Numbered from the stretch's first letter, positions 26,574-36,029 are shown. The stretch: 64,000 nucleotides of DNA from SpSt-333 sp040751955 (GCA_040751955.1 JBFMFY010000001.1:102785-166784); one strand, 5' to 3'. The notes: a model not told the origin generated them from the letters alone. Numbers and translations: made by a program.

Positions 26574-26611
26574 AAAAAATCCTCGAAGTCTTGCAAGGAC
26601 TTCGAGGATTT
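26574..26611 (-). terminator. Terminator after the H+-pyrophosphatase gene
   Basis: Stem CCTCGAAGTC/GACTTCGAGG (10 bp, extended by AAAT/ATTT) with a 7-base loop. On the minus strand it is followed by TTTTTTA. It lies 13 bases downstream of the hppA stop codon. Confidence 0.82.
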
Positions 26612-26623
26612 AAGTTTTAAAGA

Positions 26624-28783
26624 TCAGATGAACAACGGCGCCATCACAAGTGTAATCGTGGAGAGCAATTTGATCAAAACATGTAGTGACGGTCCCGCTG
26701 TATCTTTGAACGGATCGCCGACCGTATCGCCGACGACTGTCGCCTTGTGCCAATCGGTACCTTTCTTGCTTTCTACTTCAACAAATTTCTTTGCGTTATC
26801 CCAGGCACCGCCGCCGTTGTTTAGGAAGAGCGCAACAAGTATTCCGACGATTGTTCCTACCATCAACAACCCACCGACAACTTCTGCACCACTTGCACCG
26901 TGCACAGGATTTCCTGTGGAGACATACAGCCATTTGAACAATATTCCAACAGCAATGGGCATGAGCACAACGAGCAAGCCGGGGACAACCATTTCTTTTA
27001 ATGCAGCGCGGGTGACGATGTCAACGCATTGTCCGTAGTCGGGCTTTGAGGTACCCTGCATGATTCCGGGATTGTTTTTGAACTGCTCGCGAACGTTGTT
27101 GATAACCGCATATGCTGCTCGGCCTACCGCTTTAATTGCAAGAGAAGAGAATAAGAAAACCAGCATTGCACCGAGCATTGAGCCGACAAATACAGCCGGT
27201 TTAGAAAGATCAATATGTGTTAATGAAAATCCGTAGTTCCGTACTTCATCAAAATAAGCGGAGAAGAGAAGGAACGCAGCAAGCGCAGCAGAACCGACCG
27301 CATACCCCTTTGTCAGCGCTTTAGTCGTATTGCCGACCGCATCAAGACGATCTGTTTTGCGACGGATCTCTTCCGGTTGATGCGACATTTCAATGATTCC
27401 GCCGGCGTTATCTGTAATTGGACCGAATGTATCCATGGCAAGAATATACGCTGCTGTGCCGAGCATACCCATCGTTGCAACCGCTGTTCCAAATAATCCG
27501 GCATCTTTTAATCCGGAAGACTCGCCGAGAAAATATGCTGAGATGAGCGCGGCGCCGATAACCAGTACGGGATATCCGGTTGATTCCATGCCGACAGCAA
27601 TTCCAGCAATGATGTTTGTTGCAGGTCCCGTTTTCGATTGCTCTGCAATAGTCTGCACAGGCCGATACTTGTATTCAGTGTAATATTGGGTTATAAACAC
27701 GAATGCAAGTGATGTTAATACGCCGATCACTCCGCAAAGAAAGAAATTAAAATAATATTCATTGCCCAGAAGCCACTTTGATGCAACAAAAAATCCAATC
27801 ATAGCAAGTACTGCAGTGACATAGAAACCGCGGTTCAATGCATTCATCGGATCTTCGGTATCATTAGTCTTAACGATCATGATGCCGATGATTGATGCAA
27901 GAATACCGAAGGCACGTGCGACGAGAGGGAAAAGGAGTACGCTGAAGAGTGTGAGATTGTGCAGTGCAAAAGCATCAGCATTCACTTTGTACAATCCTGC
28001 AGCAAGAATCATCGCTCCGATATTTTCAGCGGCTGTTGATTCAAAAAGATCGGCACCACGCCCGGCACAGTCGCCCACATTGTCACCGACAAGGTCGGCG
28101 ATAACTGCGGGGTTTCGCGGATCATCTTCCGGAATACCCGCTTCAACTTTTCCGACAAGATCTGCACCAACGTCTGCAGCTTTTGTATAAATACCGCCGC
28201 CAAGTTGGGCAAACAAAGCAACAAACGAAGCTCCAAACCCATATCCAACAATTAAGAGCGGAATTTTTGAAGGATCAGGTACGATTTCCATCCATTCCAC
28301 AATTGCAAAAAGCCCCGCAACACCGAGCAGACTCATTGCAACAACAAAAAATCCTGATACGGCACCGCCGCGAAGTGCAGTTTGCAGCGCGCCATTCATT
28401 CCCTTTGTTGCCGCTGCAGCAGTGCGAATGTTGGTACGAATAGAAGTCCACATACCCATATATCCTGCCGCAACGGAACATGCGGCACCAAGCACAAAAG
28501 AGATTGTCGTCCACAGAGCAAGCATTGAAGGCGTTGCAGGGTCGTGTTCGTTTGGAGTGCGTACAAACGCGTAGAGAATGTAAATCAATGCAGCAAGTGC
28601 TATCGAAAGATAGACGATAGTCTTATTTTGACGACTTAAAAATGCTTCCGCACCTGCTTTAATTGCGTTTGAAATTTCCTGCATGGCAGGAGTGCCTGTG
28701 TCGCGCTTCATTACGTCGCGGATGAGATACCAGGCGAACAGCAGTCCGAAAATGGAGATTGCAAGAATCAGAAAGAGTTCCAT
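26624..28783 (-). CDS. hppA: Membrane-bound proton-translocating pyrophosphatase, K+-independent type
   Basis: Couples pyrophosphate hydrolysis to ion pumping across the membrane. 719 residues with about 16 hydrophobic helices. Catalytic/PPi-binding signature: VGKVEAGIPEDDPRNPAVIADLVGDNVGDCAGRGADLFES, plus DTFGPITDNAGGI and GDTVGDPFKDTAGPSLH. The cation-dependence motif is GNTTKALTKG near residue 487. Lys and Thr at these two positions mark the K+-independent family, where K+-dependent enzymes have Ala and Gly/Ala. That makes H+ rather than Na+ pumping likely. Single gene with its own terminator. Confidence 0.96.
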   Translation of the reverse strand: MELFLILAISIFGLLFAWYLIRDVMKRDTGTPAMQEISNAIKAGAEAFLSRQNKTIVYLSIALAALIYILYAFVRTPNEHDPATPSMLALWTTISFVLGAACSVAAGYMGMWTSIRTNIRTAAAATKGMNGALQTALRGGAVSGFFVVAMSLLGVAGLFAIVEWMEIVPDPSKIPLLIVGYGFGASFVALFAQLGGGIYTKAADVGADLVGKVEAGIPEDDPRNPAVIADLVGDNVGDCAGRGADLFESTAAENIGAMILAAGLYKVNADAFALHNLTLFSVLLFPLVARAFGILASIIGIMIVKTNDTEDPMNALNRGFYVTAVLAMIGFFVASKWLLGNEYYFNFFLCGVIGVLTSLAFVFITQYYTEYKYRPVQTIAEQSKTGPATNIIAGIAVGMESTGYPVLVIGAALISAYFLGESSGLKDAGLFGTAVATMGMLGTAAYILAMDTFGPITDNAGGIIEMSHQPEEIRRKTDRLDAVGNTTKALTKGYAVGSAALAAFLLFSAYFDEVRNYGFSLTHIDLSKPAVFVGSMLGAMLVFLFSSLAIKAVGRAAYAVINNVREQFKNNPGIMQGTSKPDYGQCVDIVTRAALKEMVVPGLLVVLMPIAVGILFKWLYVSTGNPVHGASGAEVVGGLLMVGTIVGILVALFLNNGGGAWDNAKKFVEVESKKGTDWHKATVVGDTVGDPFKDTAGPSLHVLIKLLSTITLVMAPLFI

Positions 28784-28844
28784 ACGGGGTCCGTAAATCC
28801 TTTCTTAATACTACGATTGTTGGTGATTATGTAACACGTACCTC

Positions 28845-28878
28845 AAAAAAAAGCCCCGAATGTTTGTCGGGGCTTTTT
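28845..28878 (-). terminator. Terminator after the antiporter gene
   Basis: Stem GCCCCGA/TCGGGGC with a 7-base loop; eight A on one side and five T on the other. On the minus strand it gives a stem followed by eight T, 60 bases after the antiporter stop. It could also work on the plus strand, where no gene ends nearby. Confidence 0.8.
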
Positions 28879-28937
28879 CTGGTGGGAATTTGACTGCACA
28901 AATGTAAAAAAGTTCCGCTGATTTTCCAAGAAAAAAT

Positions 28938-30194
28938 TTACAGGAAGAACAAAATCCAAACAATAATCAGCATCGGCATCATGAAGGGAAGTGTAAAGTG
29001 AGAAATGTACCTCACAAATGACGGTGTTGGAACATGGTAATGGTCTGCAATAGATTTTACCATGAAGTTCGGACCGTTACCGATATACGTGTTTGCGCCA
29101 AAGAAAACCGCTCCCACACTAATGGCAACAATGTGTCGTGAAAATTCGTCCGTGAGCAGCAATGTTTGAATGGGGAGACTGCTGTTATGTGTGCTGCCGA
29201 CTGCAACACTAAAAAAGCTGAGATATGTTGGTGCATTATCTAAAAAGCTTGAAAGGATCCCCGTATTCCAAAAGAAAAATGAAGTTGAAAGGTAGCTCAT
29301 TGTTGATGCACTTTTTGCTAGCAGTTCCAGCGCCGGGATCATGGTAGCAAATATTCCCGCAAAAATAATCGCTACCTCCTGTATCGGATGGAATGTAAAA
29401 TGATTTGCATGATGAATTGTTTTTTTTGTCGTAACGTATGATGCGATTGTTGCGATGATGATGACCGCTTCCCGCAATAAAGGAGGAGAAGAAATAAACA
29501 CTGCCGCCAGGATGATCAACAGAAACAGAATATTGTTCAATCCCTCGATCCTCCATTCATCGTGCTTCTCTATTTTCTTTTGCACGGATCGCGCCGTAGC
29601 GTAATAATTTTTTTTATCGAGAATGTAAAACATTACGAGCAAGATACCGATTCCGACGATCCACATCGGAAATGTTTTTGTGATCACCCAGAAGAACGGG
29701 ATCCCTTTCAGATAACCGATAAACAACGGAGGATCGCCGATCGGTGTCAGCGCACCGCCGACATTCGATACTATGAATATAAAAAAGACGATATGGTACG
29801 GTGCAATGCGGACCTTGTTCATTCGAATCCACGGACGGATCAACAACATCGATGCACCTGTTGTGCCGACAAGATTAGCAATAATGGCTCCGCCAAGGAG
29901 AAACAAAATATTCTCTTTCGGATTCGTGAGGTCTTTGGTAGAAATATTAATGCCTCCGGAAACAACGAACAGCGAACCGATCAATGTGATGAAACTGAAA
30001 TACTCCTGACCGGTGTGAAAAACAACGTCAGATCTTTGTAAAAAGAATACGTAGTACAAAATTACTGCACTGCCCAATCCGAGTGAGACCTTGGGATAAT
30101 GCCTGTTCCACCAGTCCTGAAATAAGAGCGGAGCTAATGCGATCAAAAGAAGAAGCAGAATAAATGGTGCAACAAGAACCAATTCTGAATTCAC
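28938..30194 (-). CDS. Sodium:proton antiporter / ion-transporter (IT) superfamily permease
   Basis: 418 residues with 11-12 hydrophobic segments. NVGGALTPIGDPPLFIGYLKGIPFFW and FFGANTYIGNGPNFMVKSIAD are the two repeat-related substrate-loop motifs of the CitM/ArsB/NhaD-like superfamily; DNAPTYLSFF precedes the second. Similar proteins are annotated as Na+/H+ antiporters or putative citrate transporters; the substrate is not settled by sequence. The start is GTG at 30194, overlapping the APC permease stop by 4 bases (GTGA), so the two are probably co-translated. Confidence 0.8.
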   Translation of the reverse strand: MNSELVLVAPFILLLLLIALAPLLFQDWWNRHYPKVSLGLGSAVILYYVFFLQRSDVVFHTGQEYFSFITLIGSLFVVSGGINISTKDLTNPKENILFLLGGAIIANLVGTTGASMLLIRPWIRMNKVRIAPYHIVFFIFIVSNVGGALTPIGDPPLFIGYLKGIPFFWVITKTFPMWIVGIGILLVMFYILDKKNYYATARSVQKKIEKHDEWRIEGLNNILFLLIILAAVFISSPPLLREAVIIIATIASYVTTKKTIHHANHFTFHPIQEVAIIFAGIFATMIPALELLAKSASTMSYLSTSFFFWNTGILSSFLDNAPTYLSFFSVAVGSTHNSSLPIQTLLLTDEFSRHIVAISVGAVFFGANTYIGNGPNFMVKSIADHYHVPTPSFVRYISHFTLPFMMPMLIIVWILFFL

Positions 30195-31651
30195 GATTTA
30201 CTCCGTAGTGAGAATTTTTTCCAAATATAATACACAGGCACGCCGGACAACACAATGAAAACTCCGGGCCAGGTATATGTTGGCTTAAAAATCAGTAAGT
30301 CAATGCAAATTGCCGATGCGAGCAATATATAGATTGCCGGAATAACCGGATACCCGAACGCTTTGTACGGACGCTCTGCGTCGGGTTGCTTTTTTCTCAA
30401 TATAAATATTCCTGCAACCGTAAGAATGTAGAAAATCAAAACTGCAAAGACGACATAATCAAGCAAATCACCATAGCTGCCTGAGAGACAAAGAAGTGAT
30501 GCCCAAATTCCCTGTACGACCAACGCCGCTCCGGGTACCGAATGTTTGTTTAGTGTTCCGGTCCTCTGAAAAAACAATCCATCTTTCGCCATCGCATAAT
30601 ACACGCGCGCTCCGGCAAGAATCAATCCGTTGTTGCAGCCGAACGTAGAAATCATGATGAGCACTGCCATCACAACAGCAGCCGGTTCTCCAAAAATATA
30701 CGATGCAACCGCAGTACCGACACGATCTGAAGTCGCAAATTGAATTCCGCGGCCTGCAACATCGGCAGCATCAGGTGTTCCGACGATCGGCAGGACAAGG
30801 ATATAGGAGATATTTGCAAGAATGTAGAGTAGTGTCACAACACCCGTTCCGATGGCAAGGCTGAGCGGAATATTTTTTTTCGGATCGATCACTTCGCCTG
30901 CAGTAAACGTAATGTTATTCCACGCATCGCTCGAGAACAGCGATCCGACCATTGCGGTACCGATTGCTGCGAGAATCATCAAACCGGATAATTGCTCGAT
31001 GGAAATGATTTTTCCGTCTTCAACTTTCGTCCATGTTGCAGACCAGAAGCTTGAAAAATTTACTGAAATCGCCTCGGTGTTACTTGCAACAAATACACCA
31101 AGGAGTATGATCGAAAGGAGAGCGAGAGTTTTTGTAAATGTAAAGATGTTCTGAACAATCTTCGCTTCTTTCAATCCACCCAAATTAACGGCTGTGAGAA
31201 CGATAATGCTGAATATTGCAAGCAGTTGTGCCGCAGAGATATTTTTGCCAAACAGCGGGAAGAGTATGTGCTGTTCGCTAAACCAAGGGATAACGACCGC
31301 TGTGAATTTTGCGAATGCCACCGCTACTGCGGCAATAGTTCCGGTTTGGATCACGAGGAACACCGTCCAGCCGTACAAAAATCCGACGAGAGGATTATAT
31401 GCCTCTCTCAGGTAAACGTACTGACCGCCAGCTTTTGGCATCATTCCGGAAAGTTCGCCGTAACTAAGCGCAGCAGTGAGTGTAATACATCCTGTAATAA
31501 TCCATACAACAAGCAGCAATCCTGCTGAACCTACGTTGCGAGCTATATCAGCACTGACAATAAAAATTCCTGATCCGATCATTGATCCGATAACGATCAT
31601 AGTGGAATCAAATAGATTCAAGCCTCTCTGGAACTCTCTGTGTTCAGACAT
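30191..31651 (-). CDS. APC-family amino acid permease (LAT/SteT-like)
   Basis: 486 residues with about 12 transmembrane helices. Helix 1 has the unwound substrate motif VIGSMIGSGIFIVSADIA (about 19-36). It continues with LSYGELSGMMPKAGGQYVYLREAYNPLVGFLYGWTVF, the APC signature. Helix 6 is SDAWNNITFTAGEVIDPKKNIP. AGGAGGA directly upstream of the start gives a strong Shine-Dalgarno site. Imports or exchanges amino acids; specificity unknown. Co-translated with the antiporter downstream. Confidence 0.9.
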   Translation of the reverse strand: MSEHREFQRGLNLFDSTMIVIGSMIGSGIFIVSADIARNVGSAGLLLVVWIITGCITLTAALSYGELSGMMPKAGGQYVYLREAYNPLVGFLYGWTVFLVIQTGTIAAVAVAFAKFTAVVIPWFSEQHILFPLFGKNISAAQLLAIFSIIVLTAVNLGGLKEAKIVQNIFTFTKTLALLSIILLGVFVASNTEAISVNFSSFWSATWTKVEDGKIISIEQLSGLMILAAIGTAMVGSLFSSDAWNNITFTAGEVIDPKKNIPLSLAIGTGVVTLLYILANISYILVLPIVGTPDAADVAGRGIQFATSDRVGTAVASYIFGEPAAVVMAVLIMISTFGCNNGLILAGARVYYAMAKDGLFFQRTGTLNKHSVPGAALVVQGIWASLLCLSGSYGDLLDYVVFAVLIFYILTVAGIFILRKKQPDAERPYKAFGYPVIPAIYILLASAICIDLLIFKPTYTWPGVFIVLSGVPVYYIWKKFSLRSKS

Positions 31652-31668
31652 TCATTCCTCCTGTAATA

Positions 31669-31699
31669 AAAAACCTCACAGATATTGTATCTGTGAGGC
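31669..31699 (-). terminator. Terminator after the CAT-type permease gene
   Basis: Stem CCTCACAGATA/TATCTGTGAGG (11 bp, perfect) with loop TTG. On the minus strand it is followed by TTTTTTATT. It separates the two APC permease genes. Confidence 0.85.
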
Positions 31700-31721
31700 G
31701 GTATGAAATGAAAAAAACAAT

Positions 31722-33194
31722 TTACTGACTGTTCCGCAAGTTGCTGTGCTTTCTGCTGTAGGTAAAGTAAATCACGAAACCGATCAACAGCCACACAATA
31801 AGCCGGATCCAGTTTTCAAAACCTAAACCGTAGATCATCGCAGAACAAACAACAATGCCCATAATTGGCACAAAAGGAACAAGCGGTGTCTTAAATCCGC
31901 GCTGCATATCAGGACGGCGGACACGCATGATCCAAACACCAGCAGAGACCAACACGAATGCAAACAGCGTACCGATGCTTGTCATGTCGCCTGCGACACT
32001 ACCGGGCAGGAATGCAGCGAACAATCCCACAAAAATGAAAAATGCAATATTAGATTTCCATGGCGTTTGAAATTTCGGATGCACGGCTGAAAACAACGGA
32101 GGTACCAGACCGTCGAGCGACATAGAAAAGAATACTCTCGACTGTCCCAACAGCATGACAAGGATAACTGATGAGAATCCTGCAAGAATCGCAATGGTAA
32201 TGAAGTTTGCAAGCCATTCGTATCCGTGCATATACGTGAGAATTGCGTACGCTACCGAAGCTTCTTTTCCTGCTGTGCGGAAGTCTGCTGTTGTTGCAAT
32301 TCCGGTGAGTACGTATGAAAAGAGAATATACAATACAGTACAGATTGCAAGTGAAACCAAAATTCCAATCGGCATATCGCGTTTCGGGTTTTTTGTTTCC
32401 TGTGCAGCAGTTGAAACAGCATCAAATCCGATGAAGGCGAAGAAGACAACGCCTGCGCCGCCAAGTATTCCGAGAATGCCGCCGAAATTATGTGTAACCC
32501 CCAGATCTGTAACAAACGTTGTCGGTTCCGGCACCATCGGTGTATGATTTGCCGGATTAATGAATGACCATCCGAAAAATATAAAGAGCAATACGATGGC
32601 GACTTTAAGTATGACGATTAAACCGTTTACAAATGCAGATTCCTTTGTTCCTCTAATGAGCAGCAGTGTCAGTAAAAACAAAATCACCAATGCGGGAATA
32701 TTCATTATCCCGTGTACACCGTCGGGAGAAACTTCAAAAGGAGAGTGGGAGAATTGATAGGGCACCTCGATAGCCCAAATGGAAAGTAATTTGTTAAGAT
32801 ATTCTGACCATGCGATAGCAACAGTTGCAGCGCCAAAAGCATACTCCAAAATTAAATCCCAGCCGATAATCCAGGCAATAAATTCGCCGAGTGTTGCGTA
32901 TGAATATGTGTATGCACTCCCCGCAATTGGAATGGACGAAGCAAATTCCGCATAACACAAACCTGCAAAAGCACAACCTACCGCAGCAACGATGTACGAA
33001 ATAACTACGGCAGGACCAGCATATTCTGCAGCAGCAGCAGCAGTACGAACGAACAATCCGGCGCCAATGATTGCACCAATACCAAGCAGAGTCAAATTCA
33101 CCGGACCCAATGTACGCTTAAGCGTATGCTCGCTATCTTCAGATTGCTTAATAATTGTTTCAATTGATTTCGTTGCAAAGAGTTTTGACGGCAT
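31722..33194 (-). CDS. APC-family permease, cationic amino acid transporter (CAT) type
   Basis: 490 residues. Compared with the neighbouring permease it has the longer soluble N-terminus and CAT-type helix 1, LGPVNLTLLGIGAIIGAGLFV. CYAEFASSIPIAGSAYTYSYATLGEFIAWIIGWDLILEYAFGA follows. Helix 6 contains FFAFIGFDAVSTAAQETKNPKRDMPIGI. C-terminal part: LVPFVPIMGIVVCSAMIYGL. GGAGC before the ATG at 33194 acts as ribosome binding site. Own promoter candidate and terminator. The first annotated homologues of this type carry arginine/lysine or broad neutral amino acids; specificity here is not known. Confidence 0.9.
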   Translation of the reverse strand: MPSKLFATKSIETIIKQSEDSEHTLKRTLGPVNLTLLGIGAIIGAGLFVRTAAAAAEYAGPAVVISYIVAAVGCAFAGLCYAEFASSIPIAGSAYTYSYATLGEFIAWIIGWDLILEYAFGAATVAIAWSEYLNKLLSIWAIEVPYQFSHSPFEVSPDGVHGIMNIPALVILFLLTLLLIRGTKESAFVNGLIVILKVAIVLLFIFFGWSFINPANHTPMVPEPTTFVTDLGVTHNFGGILGILGGAGVVFFAFIGFDAVSTAAQETKNPKRDMPIGILVSLAICTVLYILFSYVLTGIATTADFRTAGKEASVAYAILTYMHGYEWLANFITIAILAGFSSVILVMLLGQSRVFFSMSLDGLVPPLFSAVHPKFQTPWKSNIAFFIFVGLFAAFLPGSVAGDMTSIGTLFAFVLVSAGVWIMRVRRPDMQRGFKTPLVPFVPIMGIVVCSAMIYGLGFENWIRLIVWLLIGFVIYFTYSRKHSNLRNSQ

Positions 33195-33215
33195 ACAGAG
33201 CTCCTTTTGGTTTGA

Positions 33216-33245
33216 TAAAAATACAGTGATACATACGGAAACAAA
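33216..33245 (-). promoter_or_regulatory. Bacteroidota-type promoter for the CAT permease
   Basis: On the minus strand: TTTG (33245-33242), 18-base spacer, TATTTTTA (33223-33216), 7 of 8 matches to TAnnTTTG. It precedes the gene start at 33194 by 21 bases and lies in the only gap before the MFS gene. Confidence 0.4.
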
Positions 33246-33261
33246 GGTTTTTATGCAAGTA

Positions 33262-34404
33262 TTATTTGCTTTTTCTGCTTACTACGAGAGCGCCAAGGGA
33301 GCAGACGATACCGGCAATAAACGGCAGCCATGTCTTTTTCTCAAACAGGTACCCCCCCAGTAATGGACCTATTACCATTGCTGCGGTCATCATCGAAGTC
33401 ATGATTCCCATGATTTCGCCTTTCCTGGCAGGGTCCGCTTTTGAAATCGCTTGATTCGACATTACAATTCTCATAATTGCCTGGCTGGTGCCGATGAAAA
33501 GAAAAGAAGCGTAGTATAAAAACAGATTTTCAAACGCCAGGAATAATAAACCGAGCAGAGTAATCACCAGCATTATTGTTTCAAGTTGCTTCATCGTGAA
33601 ATGTTTCGTCCAAAATTTATTGAGAAGTATAAGCTGATTGAGAGCCATGATAATGCCGATGGATGTAAAGAACATTCCGGTTGCAAACGACTCAAAGCCA
33701 AACACTTGCTTCGAATAGAGTGCAAAGATTGATTGGACAATGATAAAAGACATGGAAAAAAGAAACCAGATGATATAGAGCGGGCGAATTAATTGTGAAC
33801 GATATGCATCTATGAGAGGCTTTACTGGGTTATAAACCAATCGAGATTTATTTTTAGTCTGATTGGATTCTTGAAGAATAAAAAATGCGACGACACCGTT
33901 TATAAGCGCCATAGTTCCTGCAATATAAAAGGGAAATGCATGTGATATCGTGCTGAGGATTGCTCCGATGAAAGGTCCTAGGATGAATCCTATACCAAAC
34001 GTTGCTCCAATAATACCAAGATTCGTTACTCTTTCTTTTTCATCCCTTGAAATGTCAATAAGATAATTTTGTGCCGTTGTGAAATTTCCCGCAGCAAGAC
34101 CGTCAATAATTCTTCCAGCAAACAACATTGGAATGGATGCTGCACTTGCAAAAACAAACCATCCTATTGATGTTGAAAAAATACTCAGGAGTAATATCGG
34201 CCTTCTGCCGATTCGGTCTGAAAGCGCTCCAAGTAACGGTGCGCTGAAAAACGCACAGAAAGAAAAAACAGAAAAGAGGAGTGTTATAGTAAATGCTGAA
34301 GCCCCAAACTCACCGAGATAAAAAGGGAGGATTGGGATAACAATTCCAAATCCTAACACATCAATGAAGACGGTCGTTAAAATGATTATTTTTTGCTTCG
34401 ACAT
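33262..34404 (-). CDS. MFS transporter, TetA/MdtG-like drug:H+ antiporter family
   Basis: 380 residues with 12 predicted helices. The start VFIDVLGFGIVIPILPFYLGEFGAS resembles tetracycline-type exporters (DxxGfGiviPvLP). The MFS motif A GALSDRIGRRPILLL is at about 58-72, and motif C-like ATFGIGFILGPFIGA at about 133-147. The second half is shorter than in TetA, and the C-terminus (VSRKSK) is brief. Near the 3' end, codons for GGYLF lie on a run of seven G (minus strand). The substrate cannot be told; a multidrug or metabolite exporter is likely. Divergent from the aminotransferase gene. Confidence 0.85.
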   Translation of the reverse strand: MSKQKIIILTTVFIDVLGFGIVIPILPFYLGEFGASAFTITLLFSVFSFCAFFSAPLLGALSDRIGRRPILLLSIFSTSIGWFVFASAASIPMLFAGRIIDGLAAGNFTTAQNYLIDISRDEKERVTNLGIIGATFGIGFILGPFIGAILSTISHAFPFYIAGTMALINGVVAFFILQESNQTKNKSRLVYNPVKPLIDAYRSQLIRPLYIIWFLFSMSFIIVQSIFALYSKQVFGFESFATGMFFTSIGIIMALNQLILLNKFWTKHFTMKQLETIMLVITLLGLLFLAFENLFLYYASFLFIGTSQAIMRIVMSNQAISKADPARKGEIMGIMTSMMTAAMVIGPLLGGYLFEKKTWLPFIAGIVCSLGALVVSRKSK

Positions 34405-34478
34405 TCATGCAGAAGATACTGAATAATTGTATATTCACAAACCTGCTACCATCATTTCATAATTACGCGGAGGAATAC

Positions 34479-35810
34479 ATGCAGCTACATTTACACTCCA
34501 GCAATGACATTGATCGCCGTACATTCATTTCAAACATTGGAAAAGGACTCGGATTGGCAACTCTTTCGTCCGCTTACCTCACGGGCATTTACAATGAAAT
34601 GACAGCAATGACGAAAAAGATTGATCATTTAACACCCGATGAAGCGGCGAAGGATGAAGATTTTTGGTTCCACATACAGCAATCTTTTTCTGTCTCCCGA
34701 TCTATGATAAATTTGAACAACGGCGGGGTTTCGCCATCACCACGTATTGTTACGGAAGCGCTCATTCGGTATCAATGGCAACAAGAAGATGCTACGGCAT
34801 ATACAATGTGGCAAATAATGCAACCCCAAGTGGAAACAATCAGAACTGGATTGGCTGGTCTTTTTGGGTGCGACCCAGAAGAAATAGCAATTACGCGAAA
34901 TGCTTCGGAATCATTGGAAATACTCCTCATGGGGTTAGATTTGCGTAATGGCGATGAAATCTTGACGACAACGCAGGATTACCCCAGAATGTTGACCACC
35001 CTCAGACAACGTGAACAAAGAGAAGGTATTTCACTTAAACTTGTCTCGATACCCGTACCCAGCGAATCCAAACAGGAAATCATCGATGCTTTTGAGAAAG
35101 GAATTTCTCCGAAAACCAAGGTAATCCTGATGTGCCATCAAATTAACCTGACGGGACAAATTCTTCCAGTTAAGGAGATTTGTACAATAGCGCGTAATAA
35201 AGGGATTGAGGTAATTGTTGATGGGGCACACTCTTTTGCTCAATTTGCTTTCAAAAACAATGATATTCAATGTGATTATTTTGGAACCAGTTTGCACAAA
35301 TGGCTTTATGCCCCCAAGGGGACTGGTATGCTTTACGTAAAAAAAGGTAAAATTGCAAAAATTTGGCCATTAATGGCTGCAGATAAAAAACAAGTAACCG
35401 ATGTTAGGAAGTTTGAAGAGATAGGAACGAACTCAATTGCTGTTAAACTTGCGATAGGTGAGGCATTAAGCTTTCATAACGGTATAGGATCAGAAAGGAA
35501 GGAAGCTCGGTTACGATACCTAAGCCGTCATTGGATGAATAATCTGAAATCACTTAAAAACATACGTTTTAACACCTCATTTAATGATGAGTTTTCATGT
35601 GCCCTTGCAAACTTTGATTTAGAAAATGTCGAAATTATGGAATTATATAGCTATTTATTCTCAAAACATAAGATCATTACGACACCGATAGTTCATGAAG
35701 AATTCAAAGGACTTAGAATAACACCAAATTTGTACACAACACTTGGCGAATTAGACCATTTCTGTGAGATTATTTCTGACATTTCTGTAAAAGGTATTCC
35801 CACAAAATAG
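34479..35810 (+). CDS. Class V aminotransferase (isopenicillin-N-epimerase-like) with Tat signal
   Basis: 443 residues from ATG 34479, which has GCGGAGG 6 bases upstream; the frame is open 72 bases further but without a site. The N-terminus has a twin-arginine motif DRRTFISN followed by GLGLATLSSAYLTG, suggesting Tat export. The enzyme core is fold-type I PLP: INLNNGGVSPSP, AITRNASESLEILLMG, VIVDGAHSFAQ (PLP-ring Asp) and YFGTSLHKWLYAPKGTG with the PLP lysine in LHKW. Related Tat-signal proteins are annotated as isopenicillin N epimerase, but that activity is unlikely to be general. Periplasmic substrate unknown. Codon use looks more AT-rich than neighbours. Confidence 0.85.
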   Translation: MQLHLHSSNDIDRRTFISNIGKGLGLATLSSAYLTGIYNEMTAMTKKIDHLTPDEAAKDEDFWFHIQQSFSVSRSMINLNNGGVSPSPRIVTEALIRYQWQQEDATAYTMWQIMQPQVETIRTGLAGLFGCDPEEIAITRNASESLEILLMGLDLRNGDEILTTTQDYPRMLTTLRQREQREGISLKLVSIPVPSESKQEIIDAFEKGISPKTKVILMCHQINLTGQILPVKEICTIARNKGIEVIVDGAHSFAQFAFKNNDIQCDYFGTSLHKWLYAPKGTGMLYVKKGKIAKIWPLMAADKKQVTDVRKFEEIGTNSIAVKLAIGEALSFHNGIGSERKEARLRYLSRHWMNNLKSLKNIRFNTSFNDEFSCALANFDLENVEIMELYSYLFSKHKIITTPIVHEEFKGLRITPNLYTTLGELDHFCEIISDISVKGIPTK

Positions 35811-35937
35811 CATTAACCTCCTGCTCCTTCCATTTCCACATCATCATTTGGTAACCCATCTTAATTACTTAATTTGTCTTTAATAGTTTCTAATTAGATC
35901 ATGATAAAGTTCATTAGAGAAGTCTAAAAATTCAATC

Positions 35938-35969
35938 TTTGCTTAAAAACCCAAATAAAATGTACTTTG
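35938..35969 (+). promoter_or_regulatory. Weak candidate promoter for the MerR-like regulator
   Basis: TTTG at 35938-35941, a 20-base spacer, then GTACTTTG at 35962-35969 (6 of 8 matches to TAnnTTTG, or TACTTTG with one base missing). It lies 60 bases before the ATG at 36030. Confidence 0.28.
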
Positions 35970-35985
35970 ATACAAGCAAGAGGGC

Positions 35986-36003
35986 AAACCGCTCATTCGG
36001 TTT
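35986..36003. promoter_or_regulatory. Short inverted repeat upstream of the MerR-like gene
   Basis: AAACCG, six bases, CGGTTT: a perfect 6-bp dyad with an 18-base span, 26 bases before the regulator's start codon. The size suits a dimeric helix-turn-helix protein, so it could be an autoregulatory operator or a small leader hairpin. Confidence 0.3.
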
Positions 36004-36029
36004 AGTCGATAACAAGAAAGGATACAGCC

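Larger units (their letters stand above)
35811..36029. other. 219-base AT-rich intergenic region
   Basis: Longest gene-free stretch in the window. No ORF, tRNA or terminator with a T tract was found. It holds one weak promoter candidate (35938-35969) and one short inverted repeat (35986-36003), listed separately. Confidence 0.6.

Noticed and set aside
26351..26596. 81-residue minus-strand ORF
   Set aside because: It covers the tRNA-Phe gene and a terminator and is not coding.
33351..33358. Seven-C run (seven G in the coding strand) near the end of the MFS gene as a phase-variation tract
   Set aside because: Shorter than usual slippage tracts and near the 3' end, encoding a normal MFS glycine turn; chance is sufficient.
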